A stretch of DNA of 64,000 nt, from positions 1 to 64,000 of the forward strand of contig NZ_AOLQ01000004.1 of the NCBI RefSeq assembly GCF_000337775.1. Reading direction: 5' to 3'. The DNA is from Haloarcula vallismortis ATCC 29715. Lineage in GTDB: Archaea; Halobacteriota; Halobacteria; Halobacteriales; Haloarculaceae. The notes under the pieces were generated by a model. It made no database searches, was not told where the DNA came from, and saw only the letters and a program-made list of their open reading frames with translations. Positions within the stretch are counted from its first letter, which is position 1. Every line of letters starts with the position of its first letter. The position numbers were made by a program, and so were the translations under genes. Below are positions 53,201 to 61,174 of the stretch, piece by piece.

Positions 53201-54108
53201 GCCCGGACCGTTCCGAGCTTGACGACGGTGTCGTTTGGCGGTGTCTCGAACAGGTCGGGGTGACACAGCGCCGCCAGAAACTCGAGCGTGTCCACGAGCC
53301 GCGGTCCCGACCGGTTCACGTAGTGGTGGCCGTCCATCACGTACGCTCGACCGTCCCGAACCGCAGTCAGGTCTTCGAAACCGTCTCGGTCGGTCAGGTC
53401 GGCGAGGTTCTCGCGCGTCTGTGCCACGTCGAAGCCACACGGCGCGGCCACCAGCACCTCGGGGTCGTACTCGCGGACCTCCCCCCACTCGCGCGGCCGG
53501 GAGTGTGCGCCCGGCTCTTCCATCCCGTAGGCTCCGCCGGCTGTCCGGACCATTTCCGGGACCCAGTGCCCGGCGACCATCACCGGGTCGAGCCAGTCAA
53601 GAACCGCTACGCGGGGCGTCGCCTCGGCCCGCGCCGCCGTCGTCTCCACTGCTGCGACGCGGTCCCGGAGGTCCGCAACGAGTTCGGCGGCGCGCTCGTC
53701 GCGCCCGACCGCCGCGCCGACCCGGTGGATGGACTCGAAGAGGTCGTCGAGGCTGTGGACATCGAGCGTCAGTACATCGGCGTCCAGTCCCAGTTCCTCG
53801 ACGGCCTCGGCGACGATGACGTGGTCGACGGCGCAGACGTCACAGACGCCCTGGGTGACGATGAGGTCGGGGTCTAGTTCCGCGAGTGTCCCGTGGTCGA
53901 TGGCGTAGACGCCGCCGCTCTCCTCGGCAGCCGCGACTTGCTCGTTAATCTCGCCGCTCGATGCCGTCGGGTCGACGCGCGAGCGATTGACTGACGGCTT
54001 CTCGCGGGCCGCTGGCGGATGGTCGCACTCGTGTGAAACACCGACCGGCTCGACGCCGAGCGCGTAAACGATCTCTGTCGCCGAGGGCAGGAGCGTGACG
54101 ACTCGCAT
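53197..54108 (-). CDS. Cobalamin-binding BtuF-like protein
   Basis: The 303-aa periplasmic-binding-type III fold protein has a helical backbone (LPSATEIVYALGVEPVGVSHECDHPP, DLIVTQGVCDVCAVDH, GRAYVMDGHHYVNRSGPRLVDTLEFLAALCHPDLF). No signal peptide or lipobox, so it may be cytosolic and used in corrinoid handling rather than uptake. The frame upstream of MRVVTLLPSA is spurious. No BtuC/D nearby. Confidence 0.85.
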   Translation of the reverse strand: MRVVTLLPSATEIVYALGVEPVGVSHECDHPPAAREKPSVNRSRVDPTASSGEINEQVAAAEESGGVYAIDHGTLAELDPDLIVTQGVCDVCAVDHVIVAEAVEELGLDADVLTLDVHSLDDLFESIHRVGAAVGRDERAAELVADLRDRVAAVETTAARAEATPRVAVLDWLDPVMVAGHWVPEMVRTAGGAYGMEEPGAHSRPREWGEVREYDPEVLVAAPCGFDVAQTRENLADLTDRDGFEDLTAVRDGRAYVMDGHHYVNRSGPRLVDTLEFLAALCHPDLFETPPNDTVVKLGTVRA

Positions 54109-54199
54109 ACCCAGACGTTGGCCCGCGCGGACAAAAACCTGCGTCCGCCACCTCGCACGCTTCGTTACGCTTACCCTCTGTCGCCGACGAGACGCGGGT

Positions 54200-54679
54200 A
54201 TGGAAGTCAAGTCGCGACACCACCTCCGTTCGGACGAGGTCGACACCATCACGACGGCGCTGGCGGACAACCTCGGTGTCGAACTCGACGCGGACAGCTT
54301 CGAAAAGGTCGAGTTCGACGACAGCGACTGGGACGTCGTCCTCGTCGATGGCGACCCGCTCGTGCTCTACCTCGATGGTGAGCCGTTCCTCACAGTACAG
54401 GGAGCCAACCAGCACCCGCCGGAGAAACACATCGTCACCGTCGACGCCGGGGCCGTCTCCTTTGTCTCGGATGGCGCGGACATCATGCGGCCGGGCATCA
54501 CCGAGGCCGACGACGACATCAGCGAGGGCGACCTGATTGTGATCAACGAGGAGTCCCACGGGAAGTTCCTCGCCGTCGGCCGCGCACAGACCGGCGGCGA
54601 CGACATGGTCGGTGACAGCGGGAAAGTCGTCAAATCACTCCACCACGTCGGCGACGACCTGTTCGAGTTCTCGGTGTAG
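54200..54679 (+). CDS. PUA-domain RNA-binding protein (MCT-1/Tma20-like)
   Basis: The 159-aa protein has an N-terminal pre-PUA helical/strand region (MEVKSRHHLRSDEVDTITTALADNLG) and a C-terminal PUA domain (HIVTVDAGAVSFVSDGADIMRPGITEADDDISEGDLIVINEESHGKFLAVGRA). This is the layout of archaeal MCT-1-like proteins related to eIF2D/Tma20, which work with 40S subunits or tRNA. Good length match. Confidence 0.9.
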   Translation: MEVKSRHHLRSDEVDTITTALADNLGVELDADSFEKVEFDDSDWDVVLVDGDPLVLYLDGEPFLTVQGANQHPPEKHIVTVDAGAVSFVSDGADIMRPGITEADDDISEGDLIVINEESHGKFLAVGRAQTGGDDMVGDSGKVVKSLHHVGDDLFEFSV

Positions 54680-54701
54680 CGCAGTTCTATACTCGCTCCA
54701 G

Positions 54702-55145
54702 TCACACCAGCGGTCGGAGCCCGAACCGGTCGAAGCCACGGTCTACCGTGATTCTGAGGAGCGCTTCGACCACGCCAGCGCCCACGGCAACGCCGAGCAG
54801 CAATGGCCAGACGGTGAGATACGACGACAGCGGGTGGAGATGTGTCCCGTACAGCCACTCGTACACTGTGTCGCCAAGCAGCCAGAGCGTCACAAGCACC
54901 GGCGTGACGAGCGAGAAGCGACTACAGAGATACAGTGGGACGGCACCGGTGAGGAACATCCCGACCGCGGCATAGCCGGCCCCGAACGCGAGGGCCGTCG
55001 TGCGGTGTGACGAGAAGTGGACGCCGTTCGTGAACAGCCACGACAGCACGCCGATGGCATAGAGGACACCACCGACGGCCGCAACGGTACTGGGCGTCGA
55101 CCTGATGGCGGGCAGGCGCATCAGTGTCGGTGTTCGTTCCGTCAT
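54702..55145 (-). CDS. Membrane protein, unknown function
   Basis: The 147-aa protein has four likely membrane helices: TVAAVGGVLYAIGVLSWLFT, ALAFGAGYAAVGMFLTGAVPLYL, LVTPVLVTLWLLGDTVYEWLY and LTVWPLLLGVAVGAGVVEALL. Convergent with the PUA gene. No recognised domain. Confidence 0.68.
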   Translation of the reverse strand: MTERTPTLMRLPAIRSTPSTVAAVGGVLYAIGVLSWLFTNGVHFSSHRTTALAFGAGYAAVGMFLTGAVPLYLCSRFSLVTPVLVTLWLLGDTVYEWLYGTHLHPLSSYLTVWPLLLGVAVGAGVVEALLRITVDRGFDRFGLRPLV

Positions 55146-55265
55146 CTAAATAACGTTTTGTGCAGCCACGCCGTTCTCGGTCGCCACCACGGCCGATCAG
55201 GGTGTGCTGTGGCGATACGTTCGATGGACGAAAAGTTGAAACGGGTAGCGCACGCGGTGAGTGAC

Positions 55266-55625
55266 ATGGGACTGATGAGCAAGATCCTCGGGGAATCTGG
55301 ATCCTCTCGGAACACCGAGGATTACGTCGAACTGGACGCGAACGAATTCGAGATGACCGGGACGGAACTCGAACGCCAGGTCCGCATCGCCCGCATCAGC
55401 GACAAGCAGGACGTCATCGACATCAAAGACGCCGTCTACGACGGTGACGTGGTCGTCGCGGACATCACGCGCCACTCCACGCAGGACCGCACGATGGAAC
55501 ACATCAGCGATGAACTGAAGCAGGTCGCCAACGAGGTCGGCGGCGATATCGTCCAGAAGGACGACGACCAGCTCATCATCACGCCGGCCGGCGTCGGTAT
55601 CTCCCGAGAACGGCTCGGTCGGTAG
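55266..55625 (+). CDS. sepF: Cell division protein SepF
   Basis: The archaeal FtsZ membrane anchor, 119 aa from MGLMSKILGES. The N-terminal MGLMSKIL forms the amphipathic membrane-targeting helix, then a variable linker, then the compact SepF core (QVRIARISDKQDVIDIKDAVYDGDVVVADITRHSTQDRTMEHISDELKQVANEVGGDIVQKDDDQLIITP). An in-frame ATG at 55224 would bury the targeting sequence, so the later start is preferred. Recruits FtsZ to midcell in haloarchaea. Confidence 0.92.
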   Translation: MGLMSKILGESGSSRNTEDYVELDANEFEMTGTELERQVRIARISDKQDVIDIKDAVYDGDVVVADITRHSTQDRTMEHISDELKQVANEVGGDIVQKDDDQLIITPAGVGISRERLGR

Positions 55626-55748
55626 GCTCTCCACACCCCGGTCTGTGGCACCTCGCCGTCTGGTCACTCTTGGTAGCTTGTCTCACTCTAACTGCCGGTT
55701 TTCGGGGGCTTCAATGCGTTTTTCGGTGTCGCCGCGCTAAGGGCGGCA

Positions 55749-56693
55749 ATGACTGAACCGGCGATACGCGCCAGTGGGTTAGCGAAGCGTTACGGCGACG
55801 TCCAAGCGCTTGACGACCTGGAGTTGACCGTCGAACAGGGCGAGTTCTTCGGGCTGCTCGGGCCAAACGGAGCTGGCAAGACGACATTCATCAACACACT
55901 GGTCGGCCTCGTCCACAAGGACCGCGGGACGGCCGAAGTGTTCGGCTTCGATGTCGAAGACGACTACCGGGAGGCTCGTGACCGCATCGGCGTCGCGCCA
56001 CAGGAGTTCAACGTCGACCGCTTCTTCCCCATCATCGAGGTACTCGAACACAAGGCCGGCTACCACGGTATCGGCCGCAAAGCGGCCCGGGAGCGCGCCG
56101 AGGACGCGCTGAAGACGGTTGGCATCTGGGACAAGCGGGACACGCGCTTCGACTGGCTCTCCGGCGGAATGAAACGGCGATTCGTCCTCGCGCGTGCGCT
56201 CGTCTCTGACCCCGACCTGCTCATTCTCGACGAGCCGACGGCGGGGGTCGACGTCCAGCTCCGCCACGACCTCTGGGACATCATCAACCGGATGAACGAC
56301 GCCGGCACGACGATTCTGCTGACCACACACTACATCGAGGAGGCCGAACGCCTCTGTGACCGGGTCGCGATCATGGACGACGGCCAGAAGGTCGAAGTGG
56401 CAACCCCCGACGACCTGATGGCCCGCGGGACGGATACTATCGTTCTCGACCTCGCCGAGATGCCGCGGACGGCCCCGCGGCTCGACGTGGAGGGCATCAC
56501 CGATATCGAACTGACCGACGAGGGACTGGCCGTCACCGCGATGGGCGGCAGCCAGACCGCACCGGCCATCATGCGCGAACTCGAAGCGCAGGGCCACACC
56601 GTCACGTCGCTGGATATCCGCCGCGCGTCGCTCGAAGAGGTGTTCGTGGACATGACCCGCGACGACCGAGAGTACGCGGAGGTGTCCGCATGA
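55749..56693 (+). CDS. ABC-2 type transporter ATPase subunit
   Basis: The 314-aa single ABC ATPase has Walker A GPNGAGKTT, signature LSGGMKRR, Walker B LLILDEPTAGVD, switch His in TTHYIEEAE. The C-terminal 80 residues (after AEMPRTAPRLD) are the regulatory extension usual in drug-efflux (CcmA/DrrA-like) ATPases. Operon partner is the permease starting at 56690 with a 4-bp ATGA overlap. Confidence 0.93.
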   Translation: MTEPAIRASGLAKRYGDVQALDDLELTVEQGEFFGLLGPNGAGKTTFINTLVGLVHKDRGTAEVFGFDVEDDYREARDRIGVAPQEFNVDRFFPIIEVLEHKAGYHGIGRKAARERAEDALKTVGIWDKRDTRFDWLSGGMKRRFVLARALVSDPDLLILDEPTAGVDVQLRHDLWDIINRMNDAGTTILLTTHYIEEAERLCDRVAIMDDGQKVEVATPDDLMARGTDTIVLDLAEMPRTAPRLDVEGITDIELTDEGLAVTAMGGSQTAPAIMRELEAQGHTVTSLDIRRASLEEVFVDMTRDDREYAEVSA

Positions 56694-57457
56694 ACCCAAA
56701 CGCGACGCAGTTCCTGACGCTCGTCCGGCGGGAAATCCTCCGGTTCGTCCGCCGTCCGTACAACACCTTCCTCCCGCCGATTATCACGAACGCGCTGTAT
56801 TTCTCCGTGTTCGGCGTGATTCTGGGGAGCCGGATTGGTGAAATTGCGGGCGTGAGCTACCTCCAGTTTGTCCTGCCCGGACTGGTCGTGCTCGGAGCTA
56901 TCTCGGACAGCTTCGAGAACGCCTCCTTCACCATCTTCCACGGGCGCTGGAACGACTACATCCAGGCCGTCCTCACCTCGCCGATGTCGAACCGGAGTAT
57001 GGTGGCCGCCTACGTCTCTGCAAGCGCACTCCGGGGCATCGTCACGTCGCTGCTTATCGTCGGTGTGGGGCTGATATTCACCTCGGTTCCCGTCGCCAAC
57101 CCCGTGTATCTCGTCTCGTTCCTGCTGGTAATTACCACACTGTTTGGCGGGCTCGGCGTCATCGGCGGCCTCTGGGCGAGTGACTTCGACTACCTCACGG
57201 TGATGAACCAGTTCATCCTCCGGCCGCTGGTGTTTTTCGGCGCGGTGTTCTACTCGCTGGAAGTCCTGCCGGCGTTCTGGCGGAACGTCTCGCTGCTCAA
57301 TCCTATGGTGTACATGGTTAACGGCGTTCGATACGGCATGATCGGCGTCACTGAAATCGACCCGAACACGTCGCTGGCCGTCCTGACCGGGACGACCGTG
57401 GTTGTGCTGTCGGTCGACTACGTGCTGTTCAAACGCGGCTACGGACTCGCGGAGTAG
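56690..57457 (+). CDS. ABC-2 type transporter permease
   Basis: The 255-aa permease has six membrane helices and the ABC-2 layout (LVRREILRFVRRPYNTFLPPII, LPGLVVLGAISDSFENASFTIFHGRWNDYIQAVLTSPMSN, RPLVFFGAVFYSLEVLPAFWRNVSLLNPMVYMVNGVRYGMIG). Works with the upstream ATPase, probably exporting a lipid, polysaccharide or drug; the substrate is unknown. Confidence 0.92.
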   Translation: MNPNATQFLTLVRREILRFVRRPYNTFLPPIITNALYFSVFGVILGSRIGEIAGVSYLQFVLPGLVVLGAISDSFENASFTIFHGRWNDYIQAVLTSPMSNRSMVAAYVSASALRGIVTSLLIVGVGLIFTSVPVANPVYLVSFLLVITTLFGGLGVIGGLWASDFDYLTVMNQFILRPLVFFGAVFYSLEVLPAFWRNVSLLNPMVYMVNGVRYGMIGVTEIDPNTSLAVLTGTTVVVLSVDYVLFKRGYGLAE

Positions 57458-57847
57458 CGCTACGCCGTCTCCCGGGAGCAAACTCTGTGCCGACGCTACG
57501 TTAATAAAACAGGGCTGCGGGCTCGAAATCTGACCTGGCCGCGAATGCCGGATTGGGTCCGCTCCGGCAGGCGGACAAACTATGACAGGCTGCCCCGGAA
57601 TCCGCGTCCGTGGCAACACGAGGGGTATCTCGTTCCCCGGATACTTGTGAGCGCCTCCGGGCGAGGCGTATGTGAATGTATGCCATAACCGTATTTAGAT
57701 GTGACGCCCGTCTGACGCCGAATGATACTCGCGGTGCTCGACGACGGACTCGAAGAATTTCCGAACGGCTACGCAGACCGTGCTGAACACGATGGCGCAG
57801 TACCAGCCTGCCGGCGTTTACGGACTGTGCGCGTCCGATAGCCGTCG
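57458..57847. other. 390-bp intergenic stretch with candidate small ORF
   Basis: Most of this gap has no convincing coding bias. A TATA-like GTATTTAG (57691-57698) stands 24-31 bp before an ATG at 57722, described separately. No tRNA-like or hairpin-rich RNA was recognised; CTCCGGCAGGCGGA (57570-57583) is only a weak hairpin. Confidence 0.5.
57722..57841 (+). CDS. Candidate small protein (39 aa)
   Basis: MILAVLDDGLEEFPNGYADR... ends CRRLRTVRVR. It has a good TATA box at the leaderless distance and an acidic N-terminal half typical of halophile proteins, with a basic C-terminal tail. There is no known motif, and its length is short enough to occur by chance. It overlaps the 3' end of no gene and lies just before a convergent DUF5611 stop (57848). 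Confidence 0.35.
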   Translation: MILAVLDDGLEEFPNGYADRAEHDGAVPACRRLRTVRVR

Positions 57848-58240
57848 TTAGACGTTGTCCGGCGCGTCGGCGTCGTCCTCGACCGAGCGTTTCAGTGAGT
57901 CGCGTCGCGCCTTCGCGTCGCGGTCGGTCGCTTCCTCCAGGAAGTCGTTCTTGATGGCGACGGCGTCCTCGGCCGCGTCGACGTTGCCCTCGGCAATGAC
58001 GTCCTCTGCCGGTCGCTCGTCGATGTGGAGCGCAAGCTTGTCTTTCTTGGAGCCGTACTCGACGCGGCCCGCGACGACCCGGTCGAACACGGGGTTGTCG
58101 GGGTCGTCGACGACCAGCAGATCGTTGCCCTCGTAGTCTTCCGTATCCGTTATCTCGCCGAAGTACTCCTCGACGAACGCTTCCATGTCAGGGACGCGGT
58201 CTTCGAGATGCTCGCCCCGTCGCATCTTGTACTCTCGCAT
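57848..58240 (-). CDS. DUF5611-like haloarchaeal protein
   Basis: The 130-aa charged protein starts MREYKMRRGEHLEDRVPDMEAFVEEYF (58240). It has an alpha/beta core (LLVVDDPDNPVFDRVVAGRVEYGSKKDKLALHIDERPAE) and a helical acidic tail. The pattern recalls DUF5611; function unknown. The start is 38 bp after the stop of the zinc-ribbon gene, so they may be cotranscribed. Confidence 0.78.
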   Translation of the reverse strand: MREYKMRRGEHLEDRVPDMEAFVEEYFGEITDTEDYEGNDLLVVDDPDNPVFDRVVAGRVEYGSKKDKLALHIDERPAEDVIAEGNVDAAEDAVAIKNDFLEEATDRDAKARRDSLKRSVEDDADAPDNV

Positions 58241-58278
58241 GGGCGAGTTTTTGCGAGGGGCTGTCTTACCCTTTGCGT

Positions 58279-59142
58279 TCACTCCTCGTCACGAGTGATA
58301 AGTGACCCCTTGTGACACTCCGGACAGAAGTCTCCGGCGCGCAACGACGTCGATTCTACCTCGGTGGTGAATCCACATTCCGGACAGGCGAACTCGCCTT
58401 CCGGCACCGTCACGGCGCTGTCGCTGGTCGGCTCGACGCCGGACTCATCGTCCGTTCCGGTATCGACCGGCATCGTCTCCGGCGACCAGTCGTCCCCGTC
58501 GTCGCCCGGTTCATCGGGCCACTCGCCGGGCTGGCGGTCGTTGCCGGCCGACTCTGATTCCTCTTCCTCACCGAGAATGAGCCCGTCGTCTTTCTCCGGG
58601 TCGGTTTCGTCTTCTGTCACCGGCTCCTCGCTTTCGGCGTCGGGCACATCGACCGTCGTCGTCGGCTCGTCCAGTTCCACGTCGCCGCTTTCTTCTTCGC
58701 TCTCGTCGCCGTCGTCGATAATCTCGGCGTCGTCAGCCGACGGATCGACCGGCTCTCCGTCGTCGACACTGTCGTCGCCGATTCCACCGTCCTCCGCTGC
58801 TCCGACCGGGTCGTCGACGCTGTCCCAGCCGTCTGACTCCTCCGTGCCCTCGTCAGTGGGCTCGGCTGTGCCAGCAGACGGTTCGTCTTCCGGCGTCGAC
58901 GCTGTCGCCGCCGTTTCGGACTCGGATTCGGCCTCGTCGTCGACGAGGTCGCTGGCGATGTCCGACGGCGTCTCGATAGCTGTGACCTCCTTGTTCTCCG
59001 AGACGATCCGCGTATTTCCACACCGCTCACAGGTCTCCCGTTCCTGGATGGTGATGACGACTTCGCTACCCTGCTCTTCGCGCTCGCGCTCGACGGTGGT
59101 CTCACCGTACTTGTGCCCGAGGACGGAACATTTGAGACCCAT
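58279..59142 (-). CDS. Acidic protein with N- and C-terminal zinc ribbons (DUF7093-like)
   Basis: The 287-aa protein has an N-terminal metal site (C5, H10, C38, C41: KCSVLGH and ETCERCG), a very long disordered Glu/Asp/Ser-rich linker (about 55-240), and a C-terminal ribbon (FACPECGFTTEV...GDFCPECHKG). No catalytic domain. Such double-ribbon tethers suggest a scaffold or nucleic-acid/protein adaptor. I recall a haloarchaeal DUF7093 family. Function unknown. Confidence 0.8.
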   Translation of the reverse strand: MGLKCSVLGHKYGETTVEREREEQGSEVVITIQERETCERCGNTRIVSENKEVTAIETPSDIASDLVDDEAESESETAATASTPEDEPSAGTAEPTDEGTEESDGWDSVDDPVGAAEDGGIGDDSVDDGEPVDPSADDAEIIDDGDESEEESGDVELDEPTTTVDVPDAESEEPVTEDETDPEKDDGLILGEEEESESAGNDRQPGEWPDEPGDDGDDWSPETMPVDTGTDDESGVEPTSDSAVTVPEGEFACPECGFTTEVESTSLRAGDFCPECHKGSLITRDEE

Positions 59143-59257
59143 TGCCAGAACTTCCCACCGTGGCGTACTTAAACCCTGCCCGTTGGCTCGACGATTCGTG
59201 ACAGAACAGCACCTGTTTCGCAGCGCTTCTGTATTAATTTCAGCATAGCTTGTGAAA

Positions 59258-59265
59258 TTTTATAA
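59258..59265 (+). promoter_or_regulatory. TATA box of the PKD protein gene
   Basis: TTTTATAA lies 26-33 bp before the ATG at 59291, the expected spacing for a leaderless haloarchaeal transcript. Confidence 0.6.
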
Positions 59266-59290
59266 CTGGGGGCGAGGCTACGTTACGCCA

Positions 59291-60715
59291 ATGCAGCGGA
59301 TGACGACACTCGTGGTGTCGGTCCTTGCCCTCTCAGCACTTCTCGGTGGCACAGCGATAGCGGCCGAGAACCAGCCACCGCTTGCTGACGCCGGGCTGGA
59401 TCAGTCCGTCGAGCGGGCGACAACGGTCCAGTTGGACGCCAACGGCTCGCGCGACCCCGATGGCACAGTTGAAGCCTTCGAGTGGACCATCGAAGCGCCG
59501 GACGGGACGACACGCACCCCCGACTGCCCGACCTGTGTCCAGACGACGTTTTCACCGGCCGAAACCGGCCAGTACAACGTCACTGTCACCGTCACTGATG
59601 ACGACGGGGCGTCGCGCTCGGATACCCTCCACGTCGACGTGGTGGCCGCCGGTGGGCCATCCGTCTCGGTGTCGGCCCCGACAGCGCTCCCCACTGACTC
59701 CCGACGGAATCTGACTGCCAATGTGACTGCTGGCGATGCCGACCTCCGAACGCTTGCCTGGGTCGTCAACGGCACCCCGCGGAACCAGACGCAACTCACC
59801 GGTATAAACGGGACCTCGACTATCACGCACACGTTCAACGAATCCGGTCCTGTATCTGTCCGTGCAATCGCTTACGATGCTGCCGGACGGCGTGGCGTCG
59901 CTAACCGGACGATTCAGGTCGCTGGCTCGTCCGGTACCGGTGGCAGGAGCTGCCCCGCCGGTAGCTCCAACTACTACGTCGACGGTTCGCACAAGGGTTG
60001 TACGAGTGCCGCTATGGAAATCGGCGATACGCATGTCGATGTGGATGGCAAACCAGGGCTGTGGACACACGTTAACGGCGAGCTCACGCAGATTATCGAA
60101 CCGGAAGACATGAACCGCATGTCCATAGACGGGAGAGGCGACACGTTCACCCAAGCAACTATCGATGAGGCAATTGAGGAGTACGAAGAATCCCAGGATG
60201 ACCAGACCGATATCGGCGGCGACGACGACAACGACAGTTACGATAGCGTGGATAGTACTGACAGCAACTCTAATAGTGACGGGAATACCCGCCCCGGCTC
60301 CAGCGTTCCAAACAACCTGATGGACCCGGACGATGATACCAGCGATGATGAAGATGGTGGGGGTTATCACTGGGACGATAATGACGACGATGATGACAGT
60401 AGTTCCAGTGATAGTAGTAGCGACGACGATGACAGTAGCGACGACAGCAGTAGCGATGACGACAATGGCGACGACGATGACAGTAGCGACGACAGCAGTA
60501 GCGATGACGACAATGACGACGACGATGGCGGCTTCCTCGGCGGCCTGATCGGTGGTGACGACGATGACAGTAGCGACGACAGCAGTAGTGATGACGACGA
60601 TGACGACGACGATGGCGGCGGTTGGTTCGGCGGCGGGGGTGATGATGACGATGATGACAGCAGTAGTGATGACGACGATGACGACGGCGGTGGCGGCGGC
60701 TGGAGCTGGTGGTAA
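59291..60715 (+). CDS. Secreted PKD-domain protein with Asp/Ser repeat tail
   Basis: The 474-aa protein has a Sec signal peptide (MTTLVVSVLALSALLGGTAIAAENQ), a PKD domain (about 25-110: PPLADAGLDQSVERATTVQLDANGSRDPDGTVEAFEW), a second Ig-like part with N-glycosylation sequons (NGT, NQT, NES), a short Cys-containing domain (SCPAGSSNYYVDGSHKGCTSA), and a tail of about 140 residues almost purely Asp/Ser/Gly. It has no lipobox or PGF-CTERM. The tail DNA holds exact 48-bp tandem repeats. An extracellular polyanionic role is likely. Confidence 0.85.
   Translation: MQRMTTLVVSVLALSALLGGTAIAAENQPPLADAGLDQSVERATTVQLDANGSRDPDGTVEAFEWTIEAPDGTTRTPDCPTCVQTTFSPAETGQYNVTVTVTDDDGASRSDTLHVDVVAAGGPSVSVSAPTALPTDSRRNLTANVTAGDADLRTLAWVVNGTPRNQTQLTGINGTSTITHTFNESGPVSVRAIAYDAAGRRGVANRTIQVAGSSGTGGRSCPAGSSNYYVDGSHKGCTSAAMEIGDTHVDVDGKPGLWTHVNGELTQIIEPEDMNRMSIDGRGDTFTQATIDEAIEEYEESQDDQTDIGGDDDNDSYDSVDSTDSNSNSDGNTRPGSSVPNNLMDPDDDTSDDEDGGGYHWDDNDDDDDSSSSDSSSDDDDSSDDSSSDDDNGDDDDSSDDSSSDDDNDDDDGGFLGGLIGGDDDDSSDDSSSDDDDDDDDGGGWFGGGGDDDDDDSSSDDDDDDGGGGGWSWW
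60422..60602 (+). repeat. 48-bp coding tandem repeats (Asp/Ser tail)
   Basis: A 46-bp block at 60422-60467 recurs identically at 60470-60515 (48-bp period, 16 codons) and almost identically at 60557-60602 after a 41-bp spacer encoding the hydrophobic GGFLGGLIGG stretch. Such units expand or contract by slippage. Confidence 0.8.
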
Positions 60716-60745
60716 CGGTTTCTGATTTGATTTTTGAACTCGGAG

Positions 60746-60752
60746 TTTATAA
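60746..60752 (+). promoter_or_regulatory. TATA box of 60779 gene
   Basis: TTTATAA lies 27-33 bp before the ATG at 60779, suggesting the membrane protein and following lipoprotein have their own promoter rather than depending on the PKD gene. Confidence 0.55.
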
Positions 60753-60778
60753 CAGATAGCGGCTAACTTCCTAATAGG

Positions 60779-61174
60779 ATGAACCGCAAGCGCAAGACCG
60801 GAAAGGTATTCGCCTACCTGTTTGCGACAGTTGCAGGGACACTCCTGCTTCCAGTCGTTGCTCCGGTTATCATGTGGACGAACGCCCGTGGGTATGCAGA
60901 CGACTCCTCATGGTTGCCCGGTATCCAGTCCGGCGGCGGGGTCACGAGTGGTCTTGCCGCGTTCGTCTATGTGATCGCCTTCGCCGCCCTTATCGGTGGA
61001 ATTGCGCTTTTCGCCTCTGGCGGTGGAAGTGTGCTTGATTCACCATCGGCAGGAGCGGACGGTAGTGGGCCGGGTGTCAGTACAACGCCGACCACAACTG
61101 AAGCCCCGACGCTTCTGCCTGTTAAAGAAGAAACCAAGGATACAGACCCCAACAACGAAACTCAAGAACCATGA
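60779..61174 (+). CDS. Membrane protein with Thr/Pro-rich tail
   Basis: The 131-aa protein has a basic N-terminus (MNRKRKTGK), two hydrophobic helices (VFAYLFATVAGTLLLPVVAPVIM and GLAAFVYVIAFAALIGGIALFASGG) and a Ser/Thr/Pro-rich tail (SAGADGSGPGVSTTPTTTEAPT). Overlaps the lipoprotein start by 4 bp. Codon use is less GC-rich than the core genes. No function recognised. Confidence 0.68.
   Translation: MNRKRKTGKVFAYLFATVAGTLLLPVVAPVIMWTNARGYADDSSWLPGIQSGGGVTSGLAAFVYVIAFAALIGGIALFASGGGSVLDSPSAGADGSGPGVSTTPTTTEAPTLLPVKEETKDTDPNNETQEP

Noticed and set aside
60716-60778. C-terminal sorting signal on the PKD protein
   Set aside because: The tail ends GGGGGWSWW and has no PGF motif, hydrophobic helix or Arg cluster.
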